22,765 bases of DNA, taken from positions 1-22,765 of the forward strand of contig JAULYE010000049.1 in NCBI GenBank assembly GCA_032118015.1, in the 5' to 3' direction. The notes under the pieces were generated by a model. The model saw nothing but the letters and a program-made list of their open reading frames with translations. It was not told the DNA's origin and did not search any database. Of the stretch, positions 1 to 8,175 are shown in pieces. The position numbers and the translations under genes are program-made. The first letter of the stretch is position 1, and every line of letters starts with the position of its first letter. This stretch comes from Casp-actino8 sp032118015 (GTDB lineage: Bacteria > Actinomycetota > Acidimicrobiia > Acidimicrobiales > Ilumatobacteraceae).

Positions 1-42
1 GGGCTTCACGTGCCCGTCGGCCTGTTCGCAACGGTTCTCCAT
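1..42 (-). CDS. N-terminal fragment of the gene after mreD (possibly mrdA/PBP2)
   Basis: An ATG at 42 on the minus strand opens a frame of 14 codons (MENRCEQADGHVKP) that runs off the window edge. It begins 9 nt after the mreD stop codon, so it fits the next gene of the mre operon. In actinobacteria mreD is usually followed by mrdA (penicillin-binding protein 2) and rodA, so PBP2 is the natural guess. The visible residues are hydrophilic and carry no diagnostic motif, and no clear Shine-Dalgarno is seen. The assignment rests on position only. Confidence 0.35.
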   Translation of the reverse strand, partial: MENRCEQADGHVKP

Positions 43-51
43 CGCAATGGC

Positions 52-588
52 TCAGACGACTGCATCGTCGAGGAGTGAGAGCCGCTCACGTCTCTTGATC
101 GCCAAAGTCCAACGCATCAAAGGCAGGGTCAGCACACTGAGGAGCATGTTGGCAACCGAGACCACGATCACGATCTCGATCAACTGCAGCGAGATCCAGC
201 CCTCCACACCGACCCAATTCGCGAGAACTGGCTGAGCAAGGGTTGCCAGCGCACTCACGAAACCCACGGCAAGAACGTTGAGCCACCAAGGATTCGACAC
301 CGTTCGCGAATACACCGAACCTGCCACCCAGCCGGCGAGACCGTAGACGAAAGCGAGAAGGCCGAGAGGACTGGACAGTACGAGGTCGAACATCAACCCG
401 AAGATGAACCCGGCAAGCGCTCCGTTCTCCGAACCACCGATGACTCCCGCCGATACTGCGAAGGCGAGCATCACCTGTACCGCGACCCCGGAGAACTTCA
501 CCTCAGCGAAGAAGGTCGTCTGCAGAGGAAGTGCAAGGAATGCAACAATCAAGAGCCGAATGATCGGCTTGTTGAGAATGTCGACCAC
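52..588 (-). CDS. mreD: Rod shape-determining protein MreD
   Basis: This 178-residue, very hydrophobic protein has five or six predicted membrane segments (roughly residues 10-28, 35-55, 58-90, 100-123 and 132-160) and a short basic tail, which is the size and shape of MreD. MreD is the integral-membrane partner of MreB and MreC in the elongasome that directs side-wall peptidoglycan synthesis. The start is GTG at 588, only 2 nt after the mreC stop, so translation is probably coupled. Family members share little sequence, so the call relies on hydrophobicity, length and the mreB-mreC-mreD order; together these are convincing. Confidence 0.88.
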   Translation of the reverse strand: MVDILNKPIIRLLIVAFLALPLQTTFFAEVKFSGVAVQVMLAFAVSAGVIGGSENGALAGFIFGLMFDLVLSSPLGLLAFVYGLAGWVAGSVYSRTVSNPWWLNVLAVGFVSALATLAQPVLANWVGVEGWISLQLIEIVIVVSVANMLLSVLTLPLMRWTLAIKRRERLSLLDDAVV

Positions 589-590
589 CC

Positions 591-1658
591 TCAGCCACCC
601 GCCACGGGCTGATACAAAAGGATGCGAACGAAGTTCAGCGTCGACAAGCGTGCTGACAGGCGCACCTCGAGAACAGCTCCGGATGTTCCTGATCTCTCGG
701 TGATCTTGATCACTCGGCCGACCACGATGCCGCGTGGGGCCAGGCTTGCCGCGCCACCAGACGTGATGACAAGAGCCCCGACTTTGATCTCACCGAAGCG
801 AGAGTTCTGATCGATGAACTCCACGATCGGCGCCCGATCTGAACCACGGCCGCGGAAAGCCCCGGTCTCCGAGGCCGGCAGATCTTCGAAATCCACGATG
901 TCGAACGATGGCCCGACAGTTGTCTCTGATGGAGTCGGCACTTCGATATCGGGAGCAAGAGTCGGTGGCAGAGTCGGGATCGTTCCTGCTCCCCCAGGTG
1001 GGGTGATGGTGCTCGGTGGCGCCGGAGCGACCGTCGTCGTCGTTGTCGTCGGAGTCGTCGTTGTCGTCGATCCGTCTGTCTCGGTCTCTTGCTGGGTCGG
1101 CGGATTGATCACCTGCACCGGAATCGCATAGGCAACATCTGTCGCCAACATGACGAGGGCGCGCTTGGGAAACACTTCAGTGACCTTGCCCACCAGACCG
1201 GCTGCATTGACGACAGCCATCCCGACTCGCAGACCGCGATCGGATCCCTGGTTGATCTCGATGACCTGAGAGAAATTTGATGCCGTATCACCAATGACCT
1301 GGGCCGTGATCGATGAGACATCTGCAAGGTTGTCGATTCCGTTCAGGGCTAGAAGTTCTTGGGCGTCACGCGCCGTGGCCAGCGCTGCAATGAATGCACC
1401 CTCTTGCTGATCGAGACGATCCTGCAGTCTGAACAATTCAGCTTGCAGTTCGTCGAACTCGGTGATGCTCCGCCATGCATTCTCCAGAGGTCGCGTCACC
1501 ACTCGCGCCGAATCCTGTACCGGTTCGAAGACAAGCGTGAAAGCTCGCCTCATTCCGTTCACCAGAAAATTGTCCTGCACATCGAGAGTCATCAACAGAA
1601 CCGATGTCAACGCCAAAAGCGCGATGGTCCTGCGGCGACCAACCGAGTACGTCGGCAT
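591..1658 (-). CDS. mreC: Rod shape-determining protein MreC with Thr/Pro-rich insert
   Basis: This 355-residue protein has a basic N-terminus, one membrane anchor (about residues 10-27), a predicted coiled coil (about 66-105) and an extracytoplasmic beta-domain. The lobe around 118-185 contains the motif INQGSDRGLRVGMAV and the second lobe around 275-350 contains VGALVITSGG, both typical of MreC. MreC scaffolds MreB, MreD and PBP2 in the lateral-wall synthesis complex. Oddly, about 75 residues (187-262) rich in Thr, Pro, Ser and acidic residues, including two near-uninterrupted Thr runs, separate the two lobes. The start ATG lies 10 nt after the mreB stop, and that stop overlaps a GAGG ribosome-binding motif. 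Position between mreB and mreD confirms the identity. Confidence 0.92.
   Translation of the reverse strand: MPTYSVGRRRTIALLALTSVLLMTLDVQDNFLVNGMRRAFTLVFEPVQDSARVVTRPLENAWRSITEFDELQAELFRLQDRLDQQEGAFIAALATARDAQELLALNGIDNLADVSSITAQVIGDTASNFSQVIEINQGSDRGLRVGMAVVNAAGLVGKVTEVFPKRALVMLATDVAYAIPVQVINPPTQQETETDGSTTTTTPTTTTTTVAPAPPSTITPPGGAGTIPTLPPTLAPDIEVPTPSETTVGPSFDIVDFEDLPASETGAFRGRGSDRAPIVEFIDQNSRFGEIKVGALVITSGGAASLAPRGIVVGRVIKITERSGTSGAVLEVRLSARLSTLNFVRILLYQPVAGG
1032..1069. repeat. GTC/GTT trinucleotide low-complexity tract in mreC
   Basis: The plus strand carries an imperfect run of GTC and GTT triplets, read on the minus strand as ACC/ACG/ACA threonine codons. It encodes the poly-Thr part of the MreC linker (residues about 198-209). 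Length changes by slippage would keep the frame, so the linker length could vary between strains. Confidence 0.7.
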
Positions 1659-1668
1659 CGCTCTAGCC

Positions 1669-2706
1669 TCAGATGATTTCGTCAGCGCTCGACAAGAAGT
1701 CGCGCATCATTTCGATGTTTTCCAGCGCCTGACCGGAGCCAAGCACCACGGAGAACAGCGGGTCGGGGGCGATGTTGATCGGCATACCAGTCTCGTGGGC
1801 CAAACGCCGATCGATTCCAGCCAGCAAAGCCCCACCGCCAGTGATCGTGATGCCGACGTGCATGATGTCGGCGGCGAGTTCTGGGGGAGTTTTGTCGAGA
1901 GTCGTTCTCACAGCATCGACGATGGCTGCAACCGGTTCCGCCAATGCTTCGCGCACCTGGTCGGTGGACAGAGCGATCGTGCGCGGAAGACCGCTGATCA
2001 GATCTCGGCCGCGGATATCGGCAGTGATCTCCTCTTCGAAGGGCCAGGCAGATCCCATCTGGATCTTGATCTCTTCAGCCGTTCGCTCTCCGACGGCCAG
2101 CGAAAACTCCTTTTTCAGATACGACACGATGGCTTCGTCGAGTTCGTCTCCAGCCACACGCAGTGACTGAGCGGTCACGATCCCACCCAGCGAAATGACG
2201 GCAACCTCGGTCGTTCCACCACCGATGTCGACGATCATGTTGCCCGTCGGCTCGTGCACTGCAAGGCCTGCGCCGATCGCAGCAGCCATTGGCTCCTCGA
2301 TGATGTGCACCGGTCGGCGGGCCCCGGCATATTCAGCAGCATCCTGCACGGCGCGCTGTTCGACACCGGTGATACCCGACGGAACACAGATCACCATCCG
2401 CGGCTTGCTCCAGCGACTTCCATGAATCTGCTGGATGAAGTACCGGAGCATCTTTTCGCAGACGTCGAAATCGGCGATCACGCCGTCTTTGAGAGGTCGA
2501 ATCACGCGAATGTGACTCGGGGTCCTGCCCATCATCCGCTTGGCTTCCATCCCGACGGCAACCAGACGACCATCGGCCACATCAATGGCGACAACTGAGG
2601 GTTCGTTGAGAACGACACCCATACCCCGAACATAAATCAGGGTGTTGGCAGTGCCGAGATCGATTGCGATGTCTCGCCCTAGGGCCAGCGGGTTGTTCCG
2701 GGCCAT
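1669..2706 (-). CDS. mreB: Rod shape-determining protein MreB (bacterial actin)
   Basis: The 345-residue protein has the actin/Hsp70 ATPase layout: phosphate-1 motif DLGTANT (16-22), a connect-type motif EEPMAAAIGAG (137-147), phosphate-2 motif DIGGGTTEVAV (160-170) and the adenosine motif GITITGGGALL near residue 287. Length and motifs are those of MreB rather than FtsA or DnaK. It polymerises on the inner membrane and positions cell-wall elongation enzymes. The ATG at 2706 is preceded by a strong AGGAGG Shine-Dalgarno (minus-strand complement of 2715-2720) at 8-nt spacing. mreC and mreD follow immediately, so it heads the mre part of the operon. Confidence 0.97.
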   Translation of the reverse strand: MARNNPLALGRDIAIDLGTANTLIYVRGMGVVLNEPSVVAIDVADGRLVAVGMEAKRMMGRTPSHIRVIRPLKDGVIADFDVCEKMLRYFIQQIHGSRWSKPRMVICVPSGITGVEQRAVQDAAEYAGARRPVHIIEEPMAAAIGAGLAVHEPTGNMIVDIGGGTTEVAVISLGGIVTAQSLRVAGDELDEAIVSYLKKEFSLAVGERTAEEIKIQMGSAWPFEEEITADIRGRDLISGLPRTIALSTDQVREALAEPVAAIVDAVRTTLDKTPPELAADIMHVGITITGGGALLAGIDRRLAHETGMPINIAPDPLFSVVLGSGQALENIEMMRDFLSSADEII

Positions 2707-2728
2707 GGCCAGAGCCTCCTACAACGAC

Positions 2729-2752
2729 GGTGTCCGGTATTCGACGGACACC
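2729..2752 (-). terminator. Hairpin between ndk and mreB
   Basis: GGTGTCCG (2729-2736) pairs perfectly with CGGACACC (2745-2752) around an 8-nt loop. It starts 31 nt beyond the ndk stop and ends just upstream of the mreB ribosome-binding site. There is no T-tract, so it could be a U-less terminator, an attenuator or a 5'-end stabiliser of the mreBCD message. It is the only clear structure in this gap. Confidence 0.4.
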
Positions 2753-2782
2753 CGATGCGAATTCTACTTACTGGGAATAGAA

Positions 2783-3193
2783 CTACAGACCAGGGAAGAA
2801 GATGCCGATCTCCCGCTCGGCTGAAGCCAAGGAATCACTTCCATGAACGAGATTCTCGGTGAAAAGGATCCCGAGGTCCCCGCGAATGGTACCGGGAGCA
2901 GCTGATCGGGGGTTGGTCGCCCCCATCATCGTGCGAACAACCTCCCAGGTGTTTTCAGGACCCTCGAGGACCAATGCCGCAACGGGACCACGCGACATGA
3001 ACTGCACGAGCTCGGCATAAAAGCCTTTGCCCACGTGCTCTTCATAGTGACGCTCCAGCACGTCCTGATCCAGATGGCGAAGATCCATGGCGACGATCTT
3101 GAGGTTCTTGGACTCGAAACGAGACACGATCGCGCCGATCAGGCCCCGTTCAACGGCATCGGGTTTCAACAGGACGAGGGTACGGTCGGACAT
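2783..3193 (-). CDS. ndk: Nucleoside diphosphate kinase
   Basis: The protein (136 residues from the chosen start) matches Ndk: the N-terminal TLVLLKPDAVERG stretch, the substrate-binding segment ATNPRSAAPGTIRGD and the active-site motif NLVHGSD with the phospho-accepting histidine at 117. It transfers the gamma-phosphate from ATP to nucleoside diphosphates and balances NTP and dNTP pools. The frame extends upstream to a TTG at 3202, but ATG 3193 is preferred: it gives the usual MSDRTLVLLKP start and has a GGTAGGA ribosome-binding motif about 9 nt upstream. It lies 17 nt after folC, in the order folC-ndk-mreB seen in other actinobacteria. Confidence 0.96.
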   Translation of the reverse strand: MSDRTLVLLKPDAVERGLIGAIVSRFESKNLKIVAMDLRHLDQDVLERHYEEHVGKGFYAELVQFMSRGPVAALVLEGPENTWEVVRTMMGATNPRSAAPGTIRGDLGILFTENLVHGSDSLASAEREIGIFFPGL

Positions 3194-3210
3194 GGCAGTC
3201 AATCCTACCG

Positions 3211-4506
3211 TCAGGTCAGGATCGAACGCAGGTGCACTCGCGCGGCGCCCGCTACGTACAGGGAACCAGTGACCAAGATGGCGTCATCGGGACCAGCAGA
3301 CGTCCACGCCGACCGCAACGCCTTTTCGAGGTTGGGGATCTCCAAAACTACTTCGCATCCGAGTCGCCGAGCAGCACGTGCGACGTCATCGGCTCCCAGT
3401 CCACGTGGTGACGGTGCGGTACAGCACACCACTGTTTCGAATTCATCGGCTCTCAGTGCAGCGAGAAGCTCATCTGGATCCCGACCGCGCAGACATCCCA
3501 CAACGAGAGTCCGCGCACCCGCCGGATCGAAATCCTCGAAAAAGACCGAGGCACACACATCTGCTCCTGCAGGATTGTGGGCACCATCGACGATGACGAG
3601 AGGCTGATGCCCGAGTACTTCGAATCGCCCGGGCATTTTTGCATCGGAGAGCGCCTCTTGAATCACATCCACGTCCAGCGGTCGAGCGAAGAACGCTTCG
3701 ACGGCTGTGAGCGCGACGACAGCATTGTCGGCCTGATGTCGCCCGTGGAGTGGAATGAGTAGATCTGGATAAATCGTCGTTGGCGTGCGCAGTGTGACCA
3801 TTCGCCCACCGAGCGCGAGTTGGTTGGCCTCGACGTCGAAGTCGATGCCACGCTGGAGGAAAGTTGCCCCACCTGCTCGACGAATGATGTCCACGATCTC
3901 CGGGCGTGTCTCTCCGCACACGACCGCACTCCCGGACTTGATGATCCCTGACTTCTCTCGGGCAATATCTGCCAACGTCGGCCCCGCGAACTCCGTGTGA
4001 TCGAGACCGATGTTGGTGATCACCGAAACCCGCGCATCGACGACATTCGTTGCATCCCATGTGCCGAGCAATCCGACTTCAATCACCATCGCGTCAACTG
4101 CCTCATCGGCGAACCAGCGAAACGCGGCAGCCGTGCAGATGTCGAAATACCCTGGCCGAACACCAGCCAGAATTTCGAGATCGCCGACAGCAGCAATCTG
4201 CTCAGCGAACGCTGAATCAGAGATCGGAGTCGCGTCGATCGCCATCCGCTCGTTCACTCGCTCGAGATGTGGGCTCGTGTACGTTCCCACCCTCAAACCA
4301 GCTGCCATCAACAACCTGGTCACCAGTTGCGCCGTCGACCCTTTGCCGTTCGTTCCCGTGATGTGGATCACCGGAGAACTGTGCTGGGGGTCGCCCATCA
4401 CCTCGCACAGTCGTCTGATCGTGTCGAGAGACGGCGACTCGATTCGCCCCGTCTTTTCGTACGTCGCATGGGCATCGAGATACTCCAGTGCCTCGGAGTA
4501 CTTCAT
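3211..4506 (-). CDS. folC: Bifunctional dihydrofolate synthase / folylpolyglutamate synthase
   Basis: This 431-residue Mur-ligase-family enzyme has the ATP-binding P-loop GTNGKGS (51-57), the YTSPHLERVNER segment, an EVGLLGTWDATNV motif (usually EVGLGG..DATN), LDHTEF, the EKSGIIK segment containing the lysine usually carbamylated in the family, and DGAHNPAG in the C-terminal half. It adds glutamate to dihydropteroate and extends the polyglutamate tail of folates in the cytoplasm. Length is normal. It starts at ATG 4506, 18 nt after the clpX stop, with only a weak purine-rich ribosome-binding site. In many actinobacteria valS lies between clpX and folC; here it is absent. Confidence 0.95.
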   Translation of the reverse strand: MKYSEALEYLDAHATYEKTGRIESPSLDTIRRLCEVMGDPQHSSPVIHITGTNGKGSTAQLVTRLLMAAGLRVGTYTSPHLERVNERMAIDATPISDSAFAEQIAAVGDLEILAGVRPGYFDICTAAAFRWFADEAVDAMVIEVGLLGTWDATNVVDARVSVITNIGLDHTEFAGPTLADIAREKSGIIKSGSAVVCGETRPEIVDIIRRAGGATFLQRGIDFDVEANQLALGGRMVTLRTPTTIYPDLLIPLHGRHQADNAVVALTAVEAFFARPLDVDVIQEALSDAKMPGRFEVLGHQPLVIVDGAHNPAGADVCASVFFEDFDPAGARTLVVGCLRGRDPDELLAALRADEFETVVCCTAPSPRGLGADDVARAARRLGCEVVLEIPNLEKALRSAWTSAGPDDAILVTGSLYVAGAARVHLRSILT

Positions 4507-4524
4507 CGTCGAATCTTTCGAACG

Positions 4525-5808
4525 TCAGCTTGCGGCACGACGTGGACGAGTCGCACGCACTGGAGCACGCGGCACGAGAGTCGGCTGCGACCGCCCGCGA
4601 ATGACATCAAGGTCGAGAACGACCTTGGCCACGTCTGCACGCCCGGGAAGATCGAACATGACGTTCAACAAAGTCTCTTCCAGAATGGCACGAAGACCGC
4701 GAGCGCCAGTGCCCCTTTCGAGGGCCTGCTCGGCTACAGCATCGAGAGCCTCGGTCGTGAGTTCGAGTTCGACATCTTCGAACTCGAAGAACTTCTGATA
4801 CTGCTTCAACAGAGCATTTTTGGGCTCCGTGAGAATCTTGATCAGAGCCGGTCGATCGAGGTTGTGCACGGCCCCGACCATCGGCAGTCGTCCCACGAAC
4901 TCCGGAATCAAGCCAAATGCGAGCAGGTCCTCAGGAAGGACCTGGGCGAAGAGTTCGCCGGCATTTTTCTCCGCTTTGGATCGCACCGTTGCGTGGAATC
5001 CGACTCCCTTGTGGCCGATGCGCTGCTCGATGATCTTGTCGAGGCCCGCAAACGCTCCGCCACAGATGAACAAGATGTTCGTGGTATCGATCTGAATGAA
5101 TTCTTGGTGTGGATGCTTACGTCCACCCTGCGGTGGGACAGAAGCAACTGTTCCCTCGAGGATCTTGAGCAACGCCTGCTGCACTCCCTCTCCCGAGACG
5201 TCACGAGTGATCGATGGGTTCTCGCTCTTGCGAGCGACCTTGTCGATCTCGTCGATGTAGATGATCCCCGTTTCAGCCTTCTTCACATCGAAATCTGCTG
5301 CCTGGATCAACTTCAACAGAATGTTCTCGACATCTTCACCTACGTAGCCCGCTTCGGTGAGGGCCGTCGCATCAGCGATCGCGAATGGCACATTGAGCAT
5401 GCGCGCCAGGGTTTGAGCCAGATGGGTCTTGCCACAGCCGGTGGGTCCGAGAAGCAGAATGTTGCTCTTGGACAACTCCACCTCGTCACGACGGGCGATT
5501 CCGGTTTCTTTTTGATACTGAAGGCGTCGGTAATGGTTGTAGACGGCCACGGCAAGGACCTTCTTGGCCTGTTCTTGTCCAACCACGTACTCGTCGAGGA
5601 ACGAGCAGATCTCTCGGGGTTTGGGCAACTCCTCGAGCTTCAGATCAGCTGCTTCGCCGACCTCTTCCTCGATGATCTCGTTGCACAAGTCGATGCACTC
5701 GTCGCAGATGTAGACGCCAGGACCGGCGATCAGTTTCTTCACCTGCTTCTGCGACTTGCCGCAGAACGAACACTTCAGGATCTCTCCTGTGTCGCCGAAT
5801 TTCGCCAC
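4525..5808 (-). CDS. clpX: ATP-dependent Clp protease ATP-binding subunit ClpX
   Basis: The 427-residue protein begins with the ClpX zinc-binding domain (C13, C16, C35, C38), followed by an AAA+ module: Walker A GPTGCGKT (121-128), pore loop GYVGED (154-159), Walker B IIYIDEID (182-189), and a C-terminal RGTGARGLRAILE sensor-2 segment. The ClpP-docking region reads IGHKGVGFHATV, resembling the actinobacterial form rather than the E. coli IGF loop. ClpX unfolds substrates and feeds them to ClpP. The start is GTG 5808 with a strong GGAAGGAAGG ribosome-binding region just upstream. The C-terminal tail is rich in Arg. clpP lies 88 bp upstream in the same orientation. Confidence 0.97.
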   Translation of the reverse strand: MAKFGDTGEILKCSFCGKSQKQVKKLIAGPGVYICDECIDLCNEIIEEEVGEAADLKLEELPKPREICSFLDEYVVGQEQAKKVLAVAVYNHYRRLQYQKETGIARRDEVELSKSNILLLGPTGCGKTHLAQTLARMLNVPFAIADATALTEAGYVGEDVENILLKLIQAADFDVKKAETGIIYIDEIDKVARKSENPSITRDVSGEGVQQALLKILEGTVASVPPQGGRKHPHQEFIQIDTTNILFICGGAFAGLDKIIEQRIGHKGVGFHATVRSKAEKNAGELFAQVLPEDLLAFGLIPEFVGRLPMVGAVHNLDRPALIKILTEPKNALLKQYQKFFEFEDVELELTTEALDAVAEQALERGTGARGLRAILEETLLNVMFDLPGRADVAKVVLDLDVIRGRSQPTLVPRAPVRATRPRRAAS

Positions 5809-5896
5809 GATCGCCCTTCCTTCCCGGAACAGAATGACACATCTGCACCATTCATCGGTTGGATGCCCCAGAAACTTGACGAATCAGAGAGAACTT

Positions 5897-6544
5897 TCAG
5901 CGAATGGGGCCTGTGCGATCCACTCCGGTGCGGGCCGTGATGACCTCGTCGATGATGCCATAGGCCACGGCTTCATTGGCTTCCATCACGAAATCTCTGT
6001 CGGTATCGGCATGGATGCGGTCGATCGGCTGACCTGTGTGTTTGGCCAAGATCTCCTCGAGCAGATCGCGCATACGGAAGATCTCCCTGGCAGCGATTTC
6101 AAGATCGGTGACCTGTCCGTATCCGACCTGGCCATATGGCTGGTGGAGCAGGATCCGGCTATGAGGCAGAGCCAGACGCTTCCCTTTGGTGCCTGCGGCC
6201 AAGAGGACTGCAGCTGCACTTGCCGCCTGTCCGAGACAGATGGTTGCGATGTCGTTTTTGATGAACTGCATCGTGTCGTAGATGGCGAACAGCGCGGTGA
6301 TGTCGCCTCCCGGACTGTTGATGTAGATGTTGATGTCCTTGTCGGGATTCTCGCTCTCCAAGTGGATCAACTGCGCACACACCAGATTGGCGATCGTGTC
6401 GTCGATAGGCGTTCCAAGAAAAAGGATGTTCTCTTTCAATAGGCGGCTGTAGAGGTCGTAGGCCCTCTCTCCTCGATTGGTCTGCTCGACGACAGTCGGC
6501 ACGTAGTAGTTGACGGCCTCGAAATTGGACGCTGCTCGGTTCAT
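5897..6544 (-). CDS. clpP: ATP-dependent Clp protease proteolytic subunit (ClpP2-like)
   Basis: From ATG 6544 the protein has 215 residues and the full serine-protease triad: S109 in GQAASAAA, H134 in ILLHQP and D184 in DTDRDF. INSPGG (76-80 region) forms the oxyanion strand. The GQAASAAAVLLAAG signature resembles actinobacterial ClpP2 more than ClpP1. It forms the degradation chamber served by ClpX. The frame is open up to 6643, but that extension overlaps tig; ATG 6544 or, with an 11-nt overlap, ATG 6565 are the realistic starts. Only one clpP is present here, although actinobacteria usually carry clpP1 and clpP2 side by side. Confidence 0.95.
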   Translation of the reverse strand: MNRAASNFEAVNYYVPTVVEQTNRGERAYDLYSRLLKENILFLGTPIDDTIANLVCAQLIHLESENPDKDINIYINSPGGDITALFAIYDTMQFIKNDIATICLGQAASAAAVLLAAGTKGKRLALPHSRILLHQPYGQVGYGQVTDLEIAAREIFRMRDLLEEILAKHTGQPIDRIHADTDRDFVMEANEAVAYGIIDEVITARTGVDRTGPIR

Positions 6545-6554
6545 GTTGTTCCCA

Positions 6555-8024
6555 TCACTCCTCATCGGATCTGCCCGTGCTTCCATCGTTCGTATTCTCG
6601 CCATTGGCGATCTCACCAATCGTGACATCATCTGGTGGCTCATCTTCGTGTGTGTGCCCGATCACTGTGTCTCGATCGAGGCCTTTGCCCGTCGGGTCGA
6701 CATAGTCGACGCGATGGATGAGCCAATCGAGTGCCTTGGATTTGCCGATCTCTCCTGAGAGGTCGACGATCGCATCATTGGCCTGGTAGGCAGCACGAAC
6801 CTGATCCGGATTCACGAGACGAATCTTCTTGTTCTTCGGTGAGCCAGACATTTCGTATTCGCGCAGAGCGTTCTCATTGCTGCGAGCCGCAATGATTGCG
6901 AACTCGTTCTCCACATCGTCATCGGATGCTTGCAGAGATTCAGCCTCGACCACGGCACGTAGAGCAAGATCGACTTTGACGGCCTTGACGCTCTGAGGAC
7001 GCAGACTCTCGACGAACGAGGCAGCGTCCTGTCCAGTCATCTGCAGCCACTGATCGATCGAAATGCCCTGCATCTGGAATTGGCGAACGGTGTTCTCGAC
7101 GCGATGCTGAAGGTCGGCAGCCACCATCGATTCAGGGGCCTCGATGACAACCAGTTCCGACAGTGCATCGGTCACACGATCGATGACCACGTTACGAACC
7201 TGGGACAGCCGGTTCGTTTCCAAGCGGGTACGAATCGCATCACGCCACTCACTGACGGAGGTCGCGCCGGTGATGTTCTCCCCCGCCCAGGAGTCAGTGA
7301 GTTCCGGGAGCACCAGTTGCTGCACTGCATTCACCGTGACCGAGAAGTCAGCTGGCTCACTGGTTCCCGACGGGGTGTCGGTGAACATGATCTCGTCGCC
7401 AGCGGACAACCCGATCAACTTTTCGTCGAAGCTGGGCGCAACCCACTTCTTACCCACCTCGTAGGACCACTCATCGACGGCCAATCCGACTACCGGCTCG
7501 CCATCGCGGCTGCCCACCAAGTCGACGATGATGAAGTCACCGTCTTCGATCTTTTTGTCCACCGTCGTCAACGTTCCCAAACGACGACGCTCGGAGTCGA
7601 CAACCTCATCGATCTCGGCATCTTCGACATCGAGTGCTGGAACTTCCACGCGCAAGGACTGATAGCCCGGCACCGTGACGACTGGACGAATCTCACAGGT
7701 CGCATCGAAGATGATGGGTCCCGACTGTTCGCCTTTGACGATCTGGATATCGGGGGTCGCAACGATGTCCACGTTGTGCTCGCGCACTGCGCGAGACAGA
7801 TACATGGGAACGCTGTCGCGCATGGCCTGCTCTCGCGCAGCTTCGATGCCGATTCGGGCTTCGAGAACTTGACGAGGAGCCTTGCCGGCACGAAATCCGG
7901 GCAGGCGGACTTCTTTGGCGATTTTGGCAAAAGCTGCATCGATGTCCCGAGAGAAATCCTCTTCGTCGATCTCGACAGTGAGTTTGACGCGGTTGCCGTC
8001 GAGTGGTTCACATACGGTTTTCAC
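6555..8024 (-). CDS. tig: Trigger factor (ribosome-associated chaperone / peptidyl-prolyl isomerase)
   Basis: The 489-residue protein has the three-part layout of trigger factor: an N-terminal ribosome-docking domain with GFRAGKAP (43-50), an FKBP-like domain around 150-245 and a long helical C-terminal chaperone domain. An acidic, low-complexity tail of about 40 residues ends in SDEE. It binds nascent chains at the ribosome exit tunnel. The start is GTG 8024; the first residues MKTVCEPL are close to the usual beginning of the family. It ends 10 nt before the clpP ATG, giving the standard tig-clpP-clpX order. A TAGACT -10-like hexamer lies only 9 nt upstream of the GTG, suggesting a very short leader. 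Confidence 0.95.
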   Translation of the reverse strand: MKTVCEPLDGNRVKLTVEIDEEDFSRDIDAAFAKIAKEVRLPGFRAGKAPRQVLEARIGIEAAREQAMRDSVPMYLSRAVREHNVDIVATPDIQIVKGEQSGPIIFDATCEIRPVVTVPGYQSLRVEVPALDVEDAEIDEVVDSERRRLGTLTTVDKKIEDGDFIIVDLVGSRDGEPVVGLAVDEWSYEVGKKWVAPSFDEKLIGLSAGDEIMFTDTPSGTSEPADFSVTVNAVQQLVLPELTDSWAGENITGATSVSEWRDAIRTRLETNRLSQVRNVVIDRVTDALSELVVIEAPESMVAADLQHRVENTVRQFQMQGISIDQWLQMTGQDAASFVESLRPQSVKAVKVDLALRAVVEAESLQASDDDVENEFAIIAARSNENALREYEMSGSPKNKKIRLVNPDQVRAAYQANDAIVDLSGEIGKSKALDWLIHRVDYVDPTGKGLDRDTVIGHTHEDEPPDDVTIGEIANGENTNDGSTGRSDEE

Positions 8025-8033
8025 AGAGTTCGA

Positions 8034-8039
8034 AGTCTA
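8034..8039 (-). promoter_or_regulatory. Possible -10 element of the tig-clpP-clpX operon
   Basis: On the minus strand this reads TAGACT, matching the actinobacterial TANNNT -10 pattern, 9 nt before the tig GTG. Transcription starting about 7 nt downstream would give a nearly leaderless mRNA. No convincing -35 is seen, so this is tentative. Confidence 0.3.
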
Positions 8040-8175
8040 CCTGTGCCCAGGTGAATGCCATTTCCCCTCGCACTGATCCGTTTGCGCCCGAATGGCTGGG
8101 CTGACCAAGTCATGTTCTCGGCGGGAAAGCCGGTGAGGGAAATGCGGGCGACCGGCGAGTGATGTCTGTTGCGGC

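Noticed and set aside
4267..5940. A 557-codon open frame on the plus strand
   Set aside because: It runs antisense through folC, clpX and the end of clpP, whose motifs are unmistakable. Its translation shows no family features and no ribosome-binding site; long antisense frames are common in GC-rich DNA.
6545..6643. N-terminal extension of ClpP up to 6643
   Set aside because: It lies within tig and would make ClpP longer than the family; ATG 6544 gives the normal length.
7080..8054. A 324-codon plus-strand frame antisense to tig
   Set aside because: Trigger factor is certain on the other strand and the antisense product resembles nothing known.
8118..8161. GC-rich inverted repeats (GCCGGT 8129-8134 and ACCGGC 8151-8156) between tig and the small gene
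   Set aside because: The stem is only 6 bp with a 16-nt loop, in a divergent promoter region; too weak to call a terminator or operator.
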